Positions 14,338-27,630 are shown, counted from the stretch's first letter. The stretch: DNA of 64,000 bases from Mesodorylaimus sp. YZB2_4 (GCA_030248295.1 JASANH010000976.1:310001-374000), one strand, 5' to 3'. The notes: generated by a model from the letters alone, not told the origin. Made by a program: numbers and translations.

Positions 14338-16705
14338 GGGAAACAAGCTCGGACTGCGCGCTCGCAATGCTCATTCTTGTCTAGTACTTACGCGGATAGA
14401 CCAGTCAGTTTATGCGACAGTAGAGAGTCAAAGTAAATCATTTTTGTTGTAGAAGGTGTGGGGAAATGGGATCATCTTAGTGGTCGTTGCGCATACGAGT
14501 TTCGAGTAGGCTTAGATCCAACTGATGTGTCCAAATAGAACCCAGGTAGCTTGCGTTTCGATAAGATAGAGGATGGATCTTGCATGTGTAATGCGGCAAA
14601 TCGAAACTGGTCAGCGCCATCCCGATTGTGATAGGTGAACTATGATGCTAGCTGAATATTTTGCATAAGCGGCACCATTCCTTATTCCTGGAGTATGCCC
14701 TCAAATGTGTCTCCTAGGGCATATATGTTAGCAGAAGTAGACACTACTGCCGTGGGCGGATCCGGCTCGTGGCCTAATTGCTTAGGCAAGTGCCTCTCAC
14801 ACTGGCGGCGAGTGTTCGACTTGCGGCCTAGTAGATCATTTTGTGTTTAATGTATCTCTTCACCCTCGAGTTCTCAAGCCTGCTTTGTAAAATATGAACA
14901 GGCACATAGGGTGGCCGGCAAAGATCAGCAACACAGAAACATTGCTGTACCATCTGGGTGTGACGCCAAGAACGGTGTATTTATCTTCACCCAACCATAG
15001 AACCATTCGAATGTTTATCTTGCCTCTGAGGGATATCGATATCATCTGAAACTGTCTGGCATGATCCCAGTGTCGGCATGGTGCACATACTGTAGAATAG
15101 TTATCCATGGGCTGTTGCTTGATTAATGTGCCGTCCTGTGTCCCTGAGGAGCAGGGTTGGGCATGCTCGTATCCCCTCTTCTGTATCCATTCACCCTCCA
15201 ACCAGTCTGGCACGCAATTCGGTTAGTCCCTGGCCTATTTATTATCACATGGACATATTGGGCTGGCTGACGAGGCTACCAGTGGAGCTGTTACTGTAGT
15301 TACAGATGGAATTAGCACGGTTCCCGTGACTGGCTTTTTCTCTATGGACGTCTCGGGTGTCGTCGATTAGTGCTTTGATGAAATGAACTTAGCACACAAC
15401 TCGACTGGTGAGGAGGGATGGCAACGATGAATGAATATCGATTTGGAAAACAAACATTATCCTGATAAGTCCTTTTTTTGTCTCCTTTCAGCTCGTGCCC
15501 TCTCGCGGAACAGTAACTAACGGATGAAAAATTAATACCGCCCTCAATTGAACGAATGTGTCTGTTGTATGGCTATGGGCAATTATACCTTGCCTCTGGC
15601 CGACTCGGTCCACATTATAAGTGAGTCAGTGGAAGGGGCGTGTGCTGACGCAGGCGATTCCTCCGGCAATTATGGCTCTTCGAAATCATTTGTGCCAACT
15701 CCCTCGGGCTCTGTGTTTTGTAAACCGAAGCTGAACAGTTGGTGTTTTCAGGTTTTTGAGGATTGTTTGGGGCCAGACAAAGTCTTTGAGACTGCGAGGG
15801 GAAATTGTAAAATGCAATTATGTTTGAGTGCATCGCCAGCTTTCCAATTGCACTGCCCGTTCTCTTCGACAAAAAAAGCCTAAACTGCCTAGTTGGACTG
15901 AATTTGTTGTTTTCGCCTTCTCGCGCCTTCCTAATTACGACTCGCGACGGGACATGTAGGGCAGATGAGGGTGATGAGTAGTTGGTGGGAGTGGGTGCCG
16001 CGGACAGGTGGTGCAACCAGAGATGTCCTGCTTAGATGCGTCATATGAAATGTGAGCTCTTAGGTGTTTTCCCAACATCATTCGCATTCCCATTTTACAA
16101 CTAAAAATCAGCTATCTTTCCAAGCGTGCACATTCGGATTTACTTAGTCCCGATAAGCACTCCGCGTAATCGTAGCGATTTGGTTGCTATGCTTCAAGTT
16201 CTGCTCATGCGCCAGTATCAATTACACACTTGAGAGGATGGTGGTTCGGGCTATGAAGAAGGGCTTGCTTGGCAGAATGTCAGTACGGGCTAACGGTGCA
16301 CCTGCAAGCGAGAGTAAGTTTCTGGTCAGCGAGGGTCATCTATTACTAGCCTAGCTGATTATTGGCCTTAAGTAAGAGCACCTCAAGTAAGTGAGGATCA
16401 GGTGTCCTACTCGGCTTCTTTTGACTGCAGTAGTGAATAGTAGAGACCCCCGCATTGCGCCACGGGCCGCAACTATTCCATCAGCGAGGTTTCATCAGGC
16501 GATTCATGGTGGCTTCTCTGGCGTGAGTCTTGACGACTAATGCAAAGTGGGCGGGGTCGAGACGGCATTCTCGACGGAGAAACCTCAATTGTGTATGATG
16601 GGCGTAAATTAGAGTGAGTCAATATGCCCTTTTTAGTCTCTTATTTTCAAAGTCGATAGCCGATTCGGGGTGTGAAGTTAGAATTGGCAGGTGGAACCAA
16701 GAGAA
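14338..16705. other. intergenic, no gene recognised
   Basis: About 2.4 kb between two plus-strand genes. A degenerate tRNA-like stretch at about 14765-14835 has a T-arm-like hairpin (GCGAG/CTTGC around TTCGA) but no complete cloverleaf. Open frames here, such as one at 15548-15883, resemble nothing known to me. The 5' UTR and promoter of the next GPCR should lie here. Confidence 0.35.
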
Positions 16706-19700
16706 ATGAACTCTCTTATCGGGCCAGTGTTACGGGCGCGTGAAATTTCATTAACCCCAACCATGAACGTCGAAGGCAGTCGACTGGAGAACGAAAGGGG
16801 CAACTCGGCGGCCTGCTTGTGCCGTAGAAGGCGGCGATACGCCTCGCTCGGGTTTTCCTATCTGGTCCGCGTCTTTTATTTGAGTTGCTTCCTTCACTGC
16901 GTAACGACGGCTCATTCCGAGACGACAGTCGAAACTGCATCCAACCATCCACTTGTGACTGAGACTGCCTCTGGTGACGTCTTGCTTTTGAAAGGCTTGA
17001 TACGGGCCATTGCCCGAGGCAGAATGGGCATCAATTCTGAGACCAATAACGGTATCCCCTCAGTCACTGGCGGACCGTCCATCAGAGTCGGACATTACAG
17101 ACCACCACAATTCAGTGGACGCTTTCACATAAACAACGTGGCCGCATCATCGAATTACAGTAGGGATACGTTGATGCAGATCATATACAGGAAGGCCATA
17201 GAGCTGAAGGAGATCGAGAATGGCAGCAAGGGCTCCACCAGCAGCCCTCTGGATGGGACCGGAAATGGTGACCAGGACATCGGCCAGTTTACCAGCGGCG
17301 GATGTCCGTACAAGGATGTCGCCATGCAAGACAGTGACGAATGCAATGCTTGGAAGGCTTTCATATTTGAGTATCTCTTTCCTTGGGTTTTGGTCTTGGC
17401 TATTTTGGGCAACGCCCTTACTCTGGCTGTATATCGGTCCAGATATTTGAAAAGTGCTGCTACTGTTCTTCTATTGGCCGTAAAAGCTCAAGCTAATTTG
17501 GCTTTTGCCTGCTGTCTGACAATGGAAATGCTACATTATTTCCTCGATGACGAATCACCATTTCAAGACGTCTATTGGCGTAGTCGCCCGTACACTTTGT
17601 TCCTAGCAAATTATTTCGACAGCCTGGCTGTTTGGTAAGTCATTACACCAGCTTCTGGGACCCCTCTGTCGCAAAGTCCTGGCTTCTTCTACCACACATG
17701 TCAGTTTAGTGTCCGTCTCCTCTCCTAGTATCCGTTTCCTGCATGTTCAGAAAACCCACACAAGAATTTTTTTCCCTATCGGGAGTAAAATTTGGAATCG
17801 ATTTTAGGGGCAGATGTATGAGAGTTTGTCAGTTTGAAACTGAAGCCGAGAGTAACAGGCCGTGCTCGCGTTGTGCAAACTTTACATCTTCTTGGAAAAA
17901 CTATTTGAGGAAATTCTCTTCCAGTTCATCTTCTCTTCCACCCGCAGCATGATTGTAGTTACGTGGAGGAAACAAGAAAATGATCTAGCAGCCTTGCCGT
18001 TCCCTATTTACATTCCACCGCACTTTTGGCTTGAGGGCTGCGACATTTACGTAGCATACCCCAACGTGAATTCGCCCTGGTCATTGTGCTTGTCTGAATT
18101 AGATTCAGCCTGCTTAGAGAAAAGGAAATATCGAGTGCCCTGGTCTAGTTTTTCATATCAAACATGGTCAGTCAGGAAAAATAGTGAACGTGACTAGCAT
18201 TTCCGCTAAGCAAGCAAAGCCTGATTTATACAAGAGTCTGCTTTGTTGGTCCAAGAAATGAAGACAATGAGCATGGCTTCAATTGCTGTGTATAATTTTT
18301 TGATTCGAAAGAAAAATGATGCGTTTTTGACGCGAACAATAAAAAAGGAGAATCAATTTTAGAAAGGTCATAAACAAAATTAGCACCTTTACCACTAATG
18401 AAGGGCATAATTGATGGCTAGTGCAACGGGAGCCTGAGTATACTTGCTTTTCTTCGATCAAGGGCGATGAGGCATTATTTTTTAAGAGTCCCTTTTATTC
18501 ATAACTCGGCACGCTCGGCTCGTGTGCTATGTGCCAGGGTTTCTTCCAGTGACTTTATCAAAGATTGGCGTTTTTCACGCTCTCATAAATACGAAACCTC
18601 TCAGAAACGAAGCAAGTAAAAGCACTGGACGGTTCTTTGTAGAGCTTGGGAGCAGTATCGAATAGCAATGCACTTATGTCGGCTTCACTGACTCGTGTCT
18701 GGAAGAAATCCAATTAATTACCTAAGCCAGTCATGAGGGGAAAAAGATTAGGGATGACATTTTGTCGAATCGTTACGATTAATTTCGTATTTCCCATCGG
18801 GATTAGGGTCTAGAATCACACGGAATATGTCCGCGTAAGAATAGCGTACGATAATGAGAGCGTGAGTGAGCACGAAGTTTTCCAAAACAGGGTTATAGAT
18901 AGCATGGCAATTAAGTTTCCGGGTCGAACAGAATAAAATATTTTTCTCTGGCCTTTAACCATGTTGACTCCACCCACCTTCACGTTTGGAAACAGCATAT
19001 TTCGTAGATGTGCCGTGATAACTGTATTTGCTTGCGTCATTCGTGGCACGAAGTCATGACACTCCGACTCACCCTCCTCGTTGTGCAATACTAATGAGGC
19101 TTTGTTGATGACGTAGCTGGCAATGATTGGCTGCCCTGTTGGCTATCTCCAATGAATCCTTGAGTATCACTTTTTTTAGGATTTTGTAAGCATACGCGCT
19201 AGGAAATGCCGATTTGCTAGTCACATCGATAAAATTGCTGATACGAGTCAGGCCCATTAGGCGGTACGTGTTCTTTGTCATGGCTGAAAGGAAAGGCAGA
19301 AGGCACACAGGATGGCTCTAAGGTGAATACGGAAAACCGTTCTTTGTTATTTTAATGACAGGCGATTGGGGACAGTGGCTTATTAAAAATGAGGAGGAGT
19401 CGGAGAAAGACATTTAGACGAGCCAGATGGGCTGAAAGAATGGAGTGTGGGCGGACCCGTGAGACAACAGAATCGAATAAGGAAGTGATTAGAACTCGGT
19501 GCGATGGTCTACAGTATGCGTAGAGGGGATGAGGGGATGAGAAGCTGGAAGTGATCACAAACTTATGGAGTATTATCCTTTCTAGGTGTACCTTGGCCAT
19601 CACATTGGAGACTTACATTTGCGTCAGTTTTCCCATGAGTTTTCGTCGATGGTCGAAACGTCGTACAGTTTACGTGCTCATCGTTTGCCTAATGATCGCA

Positions 19701-20561
19701 TCGGGTCTTTTACACGTGGCATATCCGATCACTCGTGACGTGGAACGATATCCAGCCTGCCCGCCATCTCATCGTTACAGCATGGTGATTCGGGATGGAT
19801 GGTTCTACAGTGACTACGAGCGAGTCTATTTCTTCTTGCACGCCTTGGCCGTTATCAGTTTGCCCGTGCTGTTCATGGCCGTATTCTCTGTATTGATCGG
19901 TTATCACTTCAACAGAAAACCGATGGGTCAAAGGTTTAGTGAACGTCGCCGATGCGTTTTACGGATCACTTTCGCAACTACGCTGTGTACGTTAGTTCTA
20001 CAAACACCGGGCCTGGTGGTTTTCGCAGCAGCAGCTACTAGAGGCTCAAAATTGGAAGATAATTTCAGATTCTGCACTGTGAATGTGGTCACAACTTTTC
20101 TGACCATCATCAACGCGGCAGTTCCATTTTTGGTCTATTTGTGCTTGAATGAAACCTTCCGACGGCTCCTTTTCGTTCAGCTTGGTTCAAGGTTCATTCT
20201 TTGCCCAGCGGGTCGATTATGTCGTCAGTGCTACGAATACGAGCATCGTCTACGGAACGTGGGCGCTGGTGAAATTACTGAAGCTGAGCAAAGTCATTGT
20301 GCTCTTTCACCCGTCACCAATCCCGAACGCGAAGCGTCTCATCGAACGAGTAGCCGCAGCCGAGTCGACGATTTTAGAGCCGACCAGGAAATCGTTAAAA
20401 ATCAAGGCCGCCTCAGTCCTAATTACAGATATAAGGAACATTCGAAGGGGCCGTCTCTTGACGAGGAAGTAATGCTGAAAGGTTCGGTCACCAGTCTCAA
20501 AGACTTGGAAACGGGCAAAGCAAGCGCGATAATAAGAATCGTCGTGGAGGATGTCGTGTAG
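16706..20561 (+). CDS. orphan class A peptide-type GPCR, long N-terminus
   Basis: Two exons, 16706-17634 and 19586-20561, joined in phase at a Trp codon (AVW/CTLAITL); 634 aa. About 215 residues precede TM1, including an early hydrophobic stretch (about residues 47-73) that may act as a signal sequence or anchor. TM1 contains the family Asn in ILGNALTL. TM3 ends TLAITLETYICVSFP, so ETY stands where DRY is usual. TM6 and TM7 (TTFLTIINAAVPFLVYLCLN) lack a canonical NPxxY. The C-tail of about 120 residues is hydrophilic, with Arg/Ser-rich segments. Overall pattern is closest to invertebrate FMRFamide-receptor-like orphans, but I cannot assign a ligand. ATG at 16706 is the first in frame; ATG at 16762 is an alternative. 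The single intron is 1.95 kb, much longer than most introns here. Confidence 0.8.
17635..19585 (+). other. large intron of the 16.7-20.6 kb GPCR
   Basis: A 1951-bp intron with GTAAGT donor and TTTCTAG acceptor. It has no recognisable nested gene; minus-strand open frames at 18816-19308 look like chance. It splits the coding sequence at the start of TM3. Confidence 0.6.
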
Positions 20562-21917
20562 GATACGGTACCATTTGTTTTGGCATGTGGCTATATGACA
20601 TGCCCGTTGAGGATTAATTGGCCTTGATCTCTCTTCTGCTCTGCTTGCATGTACCTATGATCTGCAGAAGTAATAGACCTCGTTTGTCTCGAGTTGTCTG
20701 CTGCTTTTGGCACCACCATTGAGCATATGCGAGTAGGTTTCAGTCCTTCGTCATTGTCCATTTATGAATTTGAGACCAAAGGTTTCTCGTGTACATGCAG
20801 TGCGTGTGTATGTAGAGCTCTGGAGCTGATGGAGGCATGTTTACGAAAGGGGGCAACTTGCAGGGTCTCTTTGAGTGAACGGATGTGCATGCTCGCTAAC
20901 CATTCGAAGATTTATTACATGAACGTGGCCTTGCGTGTATTGATTGTCTGAACGATTGCTATGAATGCATATTTTAGTGGTCATATATTCTGGTGGGTTT
21001 CCATAATTTGTATCGTGCCATGCCTTTGAAAACGATTTTGTTTAAAGAAGCAAGAAGCCTAAAAACGATAAAGCAGCCCTTATTTAAGGGGGGTGGATGA
21101 CCCCTTGCGATTCGCTAGACTTGTTTTATTCGGCAGAAAACAAAAGAAGCGCACCTTCATGTTTAAAAATCCTTCATCTTGGCAAGAAAAATCCAGCAAA
21201 AGTAACCTCTGATTGATTATAAAAAAATTAAAGCGGATCGAGCGTGAATTATCTTTTAAACACAAATTATTCACTTAATTTTAAATTGAGAAACAGAATT
21301 TCGACTTTCAGCAGTTCCGAGTCCATGTGTACTGCGCAGGGGAGCTCGTTCGATCTAATACATTCCGAGGCAGGCATACAGTAAGACATGGGCAGCAGCT
21401 AAGAATAGCGCCTGTTTCAATAAGGACGTCCTAGGACTCATATCCCAACAAGCCATGGTCACTAGAACCAGAGAAAGGCACCTGCTATCTTGAGGTACCG
21501 ACATCTTCACAGCAGCTCGAGTCGCCGGCGCCTAAACCAGATTCGCACACTTGCTTGTGACCAAAAGCACTTGAGACGGTGGCGATTGCTTGTTGACGAT
21601 GTTTGGATTGACTGGCGTGTAAAAGGCCGGGTCCAAATTGAACAGGCTAGCGTGCTAAGAGTCGAACACGATTCGCAGATGCTCGAGAGACGTGGAATCG
21701 GAGAAAAGAAAAGGGCGAGCGAATGGTGAAGTGTCTGCTTACAGTAGGTTGTGTATACCGTAAGTTCGAGTACCAGGAAAACAGGCGTCGGACTCGAGTA
21801 GGGACGACGCGGAGCAGAAAGAGCCAATAATCCGTTTAATCCAGTTCTGTACGAGCTACCGTGCGTTCGTCTCCTCGAAACACTGAATTCAGACCTCTAT
21901 CGGTTCAGATCAGCGTA
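20562..21917. other. intergenic, GPCR 3' flank and Pax gene 5' flank
   Basis: About 1.36 kb with no recognisable gene or repeat. The promoter of the eyegone-like gene is expected here. Confidence 0.35.
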
Positions 21918-23618
21918 ATGGATCGATACCAGTTTCATCCATACTTGAGCCAGGAGCAACTTTTACATTTTTGGGGTCAGTATGCAGATGTTATGATCAT
22001 TCAAATGCCCCGTGTGTCTTTTTCCAGTTTAGGGCGATGAGTTGGAGATTTAGTTATCTTTGACTCTCTCTGATTTCAGGAACTAGAGCCGTTGCCAAAT
22101 TGGGTAAGCGGGGCTCAAGCGCTGGTGCTACCAGTGGTAGCAAACCCAAAGTAGCCACGCCGCGTGTAGTGGACAAAATTGAACAGTATAAAAGGGAAAA
22201 CCCGACCATATTTGCTTGGGAGATTCGAGAGAAGCTGATCGAAGAAGGTACATATTGGTCCTTGAAAGAACAAAGAAATCGTGTTTTAAGTGCATTAATT
22301 TTCAGAAATCTGCTCCTCTGCTCTTGCGCCAAGTGTCAGTTCCATAAATAGAATTCTAAGGACCCGAGCGGCAGAGCGGGCAGCAGAAGAGCTTGCTCAA
22401 ATCATAGCTGCGCAACAGGCAGCTACGGTTTCTGCAGCAGCTGCAGCCGCTGTGGCATCTGCAGCTCAAGTACGACCCGTCGGAGCACATCCTGTTGTTC
22501 AAAACTTGGCGAGCCCTGCCGCCCCTCGGCCTACTGTTCCATCTCTCTATCTATGTCCGAATCCATGGTTCAATCCGTTGCAAAGTAAGACTCGTTCGTG
22601 TGCCCTAATTGTACCGTCCTAAAGTAATCTGTCGGCTGTAGGCATGGTGCTAGCTGGTCAGGAGTATCAAAGGCAGCAACAGCACTTAACTGCACTACGT
22701 CAAATCGAAGCTATATCTCAAACGTCCAAGACTAGCAGCAGATCAAAAGATTCATTGGAGGTCGCAAGAGTCCAACAGAAACGAGATTCCAGCGGCACAG
22801 ATTCGAAAATCACGACCAACAACAAGATGGAAAAGGCGAACACAACGTTAGCTGAGAAGAAGCCTAATTCGAGCACTTCGTTTAGCGTTGATCAACTGAT
22901 GCAGTTGGAAAGAGCCATTACTCAAGGCTCACTCTCCTCGCCGTACATGCAGCTCTTGAGAAACCCTGATTCGGCTATTCAACAGGTACAGTATGAAGTG
23001 AAGACTGTGCACTGACTGCACACAGTTCCTCTAGCCCTTGTAGTATCTCCGAGTAGCATGCCGCTTCATTTCAGACTCCAGTGGTCAGCAAGAAGCTAAA
23101 ACCCAGCAAGCGTGATTTCCCTTCTTTCGATCAGTCAACCCATGTGTCCTCGTCACCTCTGTCCATGAAATCACTCCCTTCATCAGCACCACGCCCTGGG
23201 CAAAGTTCCTGGCCACAGAATGTCGAAATGCTGGAGCGTATGTTGACTCAATTTGGCGCACCTCCGAGTGATCGGAGTACGGCATTGACGATTGATAATA
23301 CTTGCGATGACGCCTGTTGTAGCTGCCGCTCGACGTCTGCCGGATCCGGAAGTGATGCTGAAATTGAGAAGAGGGGGAAGAAAAAGGAGGAAGCTAATAT
23401 TGATTCAAGGAACGATGAAAAAGGCCAACGGCGATCACCGAATGAAGCTTCGACCAGTACGTCGTCATCTGCTGCTACTGTCAGAGTTTGTACCACTTTC
23501 AAACCCTACATATAAATCGATCTGCTGTATTTCATTTGCATTGCAGCTGATGAACGCATCATACTCGGTTTACTATCGCCTTGTACCTTTTTTAATTCGA
23601 AAATATGCCGGGCTGTAG
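21918..23618 (+). CDS. eyg: eyegone-like Pax protein (RED subdomain only)
   Basis: DNA-binding transcription factor of the Pax family, nuclear. Six exons: 21918-21975, 22080-22247, 22306-22584, 22642-22985, 23075-23485, 23547-23618; 1332 nt, 443 aa. The N-terminal PAI half of the paired domain is absent. Residues about 39-107 form the linker and RED half: [33 protein letters not shown], then [11 protein letters not shown] after an intron. The next segment, [13 protein letters not shown], resembles the tail of Drosophila eyegone/twin-of-eyegone, which also have a truncated PAI. Unlike fly eyegone, no homeodomain (no WFxNRR block) is found; the remainder is Gln/Ser-rich, with an Ala-rich run after the RED. 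The last short exon is less certain; reading through the exon 5 donor would stop at 23515. First exon [12 protein letters not shown] is supported by phase only. Confidence 0.85.
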
Positions 23619-25056
23619 ATAAATATAGGGAACCACAAGAAATCTTTGTGTCCGAAACTGATTCTGTGCCGCTTGGTCGCATGTCACACTGTACATACAC
23701 GACCTATATGACTTGTGGGTTCATCTTATGATGATATGCCATTCATGCATTAATTGAGCTAAAGTTTGCGTGTTAAAAATGATACTGCAGATTTATTTTT
23801 ATGATCTACATATCTAGCCTGCGCAGTGTTTTGAGTTAGCGGGGAGAATAGCAAAATTTTATTCACCATTAAATTCTGAATCAGGCTGGCACGTTCTGTA
23901 CGTGCGAAGTACGGTAAAATCAAATGCTACATCAAGTGGTGGTTCGTGGTCATGCTTTACCACATCGATGAAGTGACGCAAACTCTGGTTCCAGGGGAAG
24001 GTGTCCTTGAAAGCGTGTCACTCTTTATGGTATACCAAATATAATGCAACGTTTGATCTTCAGATTTCCATCCCTGCTAGGTACACGAAGATCAAGAGCG
24101 GTTACAGTAAGCCTCATCCCGTAGGCATGCTCAGTTTGCATTCATTTTCGCGTACTCCTACGAAAAGGGACGTCAAGGCGGTGAAGTGTTGGTTCGTGGT
24201 GTTGAGACGATTTGCTTTTGCTCACCGGCCGAAGCGTGCATTGAAGTTGCGAGGAACGAAGCCACGAAACTGCACTAAGCAGTTCGTGCCGATGCATTAG
24301 GGAAGAGTGTTTGTGTTTCATGGCCGTCTTTTCGCGGACACGAAGTTCGAGTGTGTTCGTCAAATTGTCATCGCCTTTGGCCTTGTTCGCACGTAATCGT
24401 AGGCTAGTAGTCGAAAGCCGAGCGTGAGTGAGCAAAAAGCTTCTTGTTTTTCTACCCGCAGCCTATTGTACGAAAAGGGCTTCGAGTGGTTAGGAATGCT
24501 TGTGCTAGTCAAACACTGTCGCCTCATCGAGTGCTTCGAGTCGCGCTCGCTGTACATTTCGCACGAGGTGTGGAAAAGTTTTTGACGCATTTCGCGTGAG
24601 TTTCGCCAACTCGTCAAGTGCACTGTCAGCTTTCGGACAGGGGAAGCGGCCAACTCGAGTGGCTTAGGAAAATCAACGGATGGCATTCCTACAGTACATG
24701 CTAACCAGGACACTGTTGCGATTTATCCCCGTGCCTTCGAGATGCGATCATGCGCCAACTTTGCCCATGCCTGGATACTTGATTAACATTATTCACCTTT
24801 ACCAAAAGTTCGAAACGAACCCATCATAAGTACAGTGTCACGTGACCGGAAATATATGCTCTACGATCATAGTCAAGCCTCTAAGATATGAAACAAGCAT
24901 TTTGAGTCTAGCTCATAGCACACATCTAGCACATAGCACACATCTAACATCTCGCACGCGATGAATAATCACAGCTGAAAGTAAGACTAGCGCAAGTTGC
25001 TTCCATTACGGAAATCATACTCTCATTAGTGGTAGCAAATACACTATCAAGTAAGC
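23619..25056. other. intergenic between convergent Pax and tetraspanin genes
   Basis: About 1.44 kb. Nothing recognisable apart from unremarkable open frames near 24001-24713. Confidence 0.35.
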
Positions 25057-27630
25057 TCATGAGCTGCCCCTGGTGTAGGCACTCTCATGTTCGCCCAGTG
25101 ACTCGGCTGACGAGATATCATGAGCTCGATATTGAGGTGGTGGCAAGTCGTGCGTCACCGATGATAATTCCACGATGATAGGCCCTGTATAGGTGGCATA
25201 ATTTGGGTCTTCGGATCGAGATCGGCCATAATTGTCGTGGTGCGATCGTGAGTTATGTCTTGACCGCCGGTGTGGTGTCGCTGATGATCGCCGATCTCTG
25301 TTCTTCGATGTCTTACGTGTGCGTCGCTTTCGACGGGGAGCCCTCTCGTAGAGAGGGGCGCCAGGGCGAGGCATGTGAAAATCAACATCTATCGGAGATG
25401 GTGGCTTCTGATGAAACATGAAATCGGGCGGAGGGCCAGTCTTGGCGTAATCGTGATAGGGAAAGAGGGGGTTGTGCATTGTATGTTCATTTTCGATGAT
25501 CAAGTTCGAGGGCGGTTCTTTAGCCAGTGGCGATGGCTGACGGTGTGTAGAGGTCTCCATGACGTGCCTGGCCACTCGAAGTTGGGCGTCGGCGCCCAGA
25601 GTCATCGCGGGGTTGACAGCGACATCCCTGTGTTTGCTCTTGTTACGACGGCGTCTTCGTTCCTCTTTTCGAGCCTCTTTCTCCAGTAAATATCGCTGAC
25701 GTTCGATCTGCTTGGCCAGCACGTTCGACAACGTTACTGATAAGCACTGAAAAGTGAACGTATCAAGGGACTGCAACATCAGCGCATACAATAGCCAGGT
25801 AGATATCAATGGGCGTGAACATTGGTACGGTAGGTATCTCTTAGGAATTCTTACCACAGGCACAATCACAGCGCCAATTACAGCCCCAATAATTACAGCA
25901 TTTCCCTCGAAGACTCTTTGCAACGGTTGTAGGCAGCCATCCGTGTACAACACGTTTTGCAATTCCGTAATCTGAAACCGACTGGACTGCAAACTCTATT
26001 TGCATTCCCACTGTTCAGACTCACCGATTTGTCCTGGGAATGAAACCCGCACCGTGGATTAGCAGTTTCTTCTCTAGTGCTGGCACCTGGTTCCAAGGCC
26101 TGGGCATCCAGAGGAGGCGCTAGAGCCGGGGTTGGTGCAATTGGAGGCGCGACAGCAAAACTGTTATTGGCATTATGTTTGCAACAGGAGGGCGGCACAC
26201 CGCACTGTTCAGGTGCCGGATTACTGGGAGAGCAGTTGTAGAGTTGATTGTTATTCCAATCTCGGTAGCCCTGCGATGTTGCTCCGCAGCAGCCGAGCTG
26301 AAAAACAGGTGTCATCAAAACGATGCTTTGTCCAACTAAAACGGAGACACCAAAAATTTATCTACGCGCTCACGTAAACACAGCCAACTTCCCACAAATG
26401 CTCAAACCCACTCTTTCGCCTGACTTATTTAAAACATTAGCTCAAACACTAATTTGAAAAGTAGTCGTTATGTCGTGAATAGAAATGGAAACTTTTTTGC
26501 CTCACATTTTATCTTATCGAGGTTAATACAAACTCACAGTTGATTGTAGGTAATCCATCAGTTCCCGCATATTTTCATTGTCGTGGTACTTATTGACGCC
26601 CGTTTGCAAAAGTGTCTGAATGCTAACACCGGTTTTGGAATCCGTATAGAAAAGTATGAATACGACAAATGCCAATATCACCAGTGAGACGTAGGAGAAA
26701 AATAGGCATAGCGAGAACTGGAATGGAAAGTAAAAAGCATTTATTTGAGGAACATCTAATAAGTGGAGAGAAAAAGGAGGTCATTGTAGCTGCCAGGCCA
26801 CTTACCGATTTTAGCATGCACGTATTTTCTCTCAGTGCTCCTGTGCACCCGAGGAAGGCTATTAGGAACATAATACATCCGCACAAGATCAACAAAATGG
26901 ATGGATTGAGAAAAAAGTCTATGGCTTCCAGTACAGCCCGGAAATCCTTGGCGTACAAATAAACACCCAAAACGGTGCAAATTATTCCACATATCTGAAA
27001 TAATCCCAAATCAATGTGGACCTATTGACAAATTAGGAAAGGCATAATGGGCTCTTTAAAATTAACATTCATTCTCTGTCATAGAAAAGTAATAGAGCGC
27101 ATAGTTGCCATTTACGGGGTAACTGCAGTCAGTAAGTCAGTGGTGCGTTTTATTGCGCCAGACGAAAAGATAGATTCGCCCAGAAAAACGTTCTCTCAAA
27201 ATGGCAAAATCTCCTCCTACGCCGAGAAATAAACTTTGGCCTAATTTGACTGAGATTGTTCAACACTGCGCCAATGCTGTCAGCGCGTCATCGTGTAATT
27301 TGTGTGGTGCAGAGTCTTTGACACTCGCTTGACGTGAGAGGACGAGAGAGGAATAATCAAGTGAGGGTCATCGTACCCAGGAGCAGAGCAGAGTAGAATG
27401 ACACGTTTCTGAAGCCTGAGAATCGCCCGAGGGACATTAGACTCACGATCAGTTAGTGAGAGGATGAAGGAGGCGACGGACCCACCGTATGTTTTCAAAA
27501 ACAGCTTCCCAAAATGTCCATCACTTACCCAAAAAGTAAAATTAACAAAGAATATCAGATATTTCAGACATCGACTAATCTCCTGCCTCGGTCGATGGCG
27601 GTGATCGCGTCCATGTCCACGCCGACCCAT
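25057..27630 (-). CDS. TspanC8-type tetraspanin with long basic C-tail
   Basis: Six exons (minus): 27630-27529, 26994-26806, 26717-26538, 26297-26025, 25971-25855, 25746-25057; 1551 nt, 516 aa. Four membrane segments: about residues 22-34 onward, 35-52 and 63-83, 100-120, and 273-297 (GAVIGAVIVPVCLSVTL). The large extracellular loop has eight cysteines, C160, C161 (CCG), C179, C189, C195, C196 (PPSCC), C240 and C261 (DGCLQPL), the hallmark of the TspanC8 group (TSPAN5/14/15/17/33 and fly Tsp86D, Tsp3A, Tsp26A), which carry ADAM10/Kuzbanian to the cell surface. Two oddities: a Pro/Ala-rich insertion between C196 and C240, and a cytoplasmic tail of about 200 residues rich in Arg, Lys, Ser, His and Pro. 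Most tetraspanins are 230-350 aa with tails under 30. Confidence 0.93.

Noticed and set aside
14760..14835. tRNA-like stretch with an A-box-like TGGCCTAATTG and a T-arm-like TTCGA hairpin
   Set aside because: The D-arm and T-arm can be folded, but the anticodon stem and acceptor stem do not pair, so it is at most a relic.
15548..15883. 111-codon frame on the plus strand
   Set aside because: No recognisable domain, no in-phase neighbouring exon and no conserved pattern; likely chance.
18816..19308. Possible nested gene in the large GPCR intron
   Set aside because: Two adjacent minus-strand frames do not join through a good GT..AG intron and show no domain.
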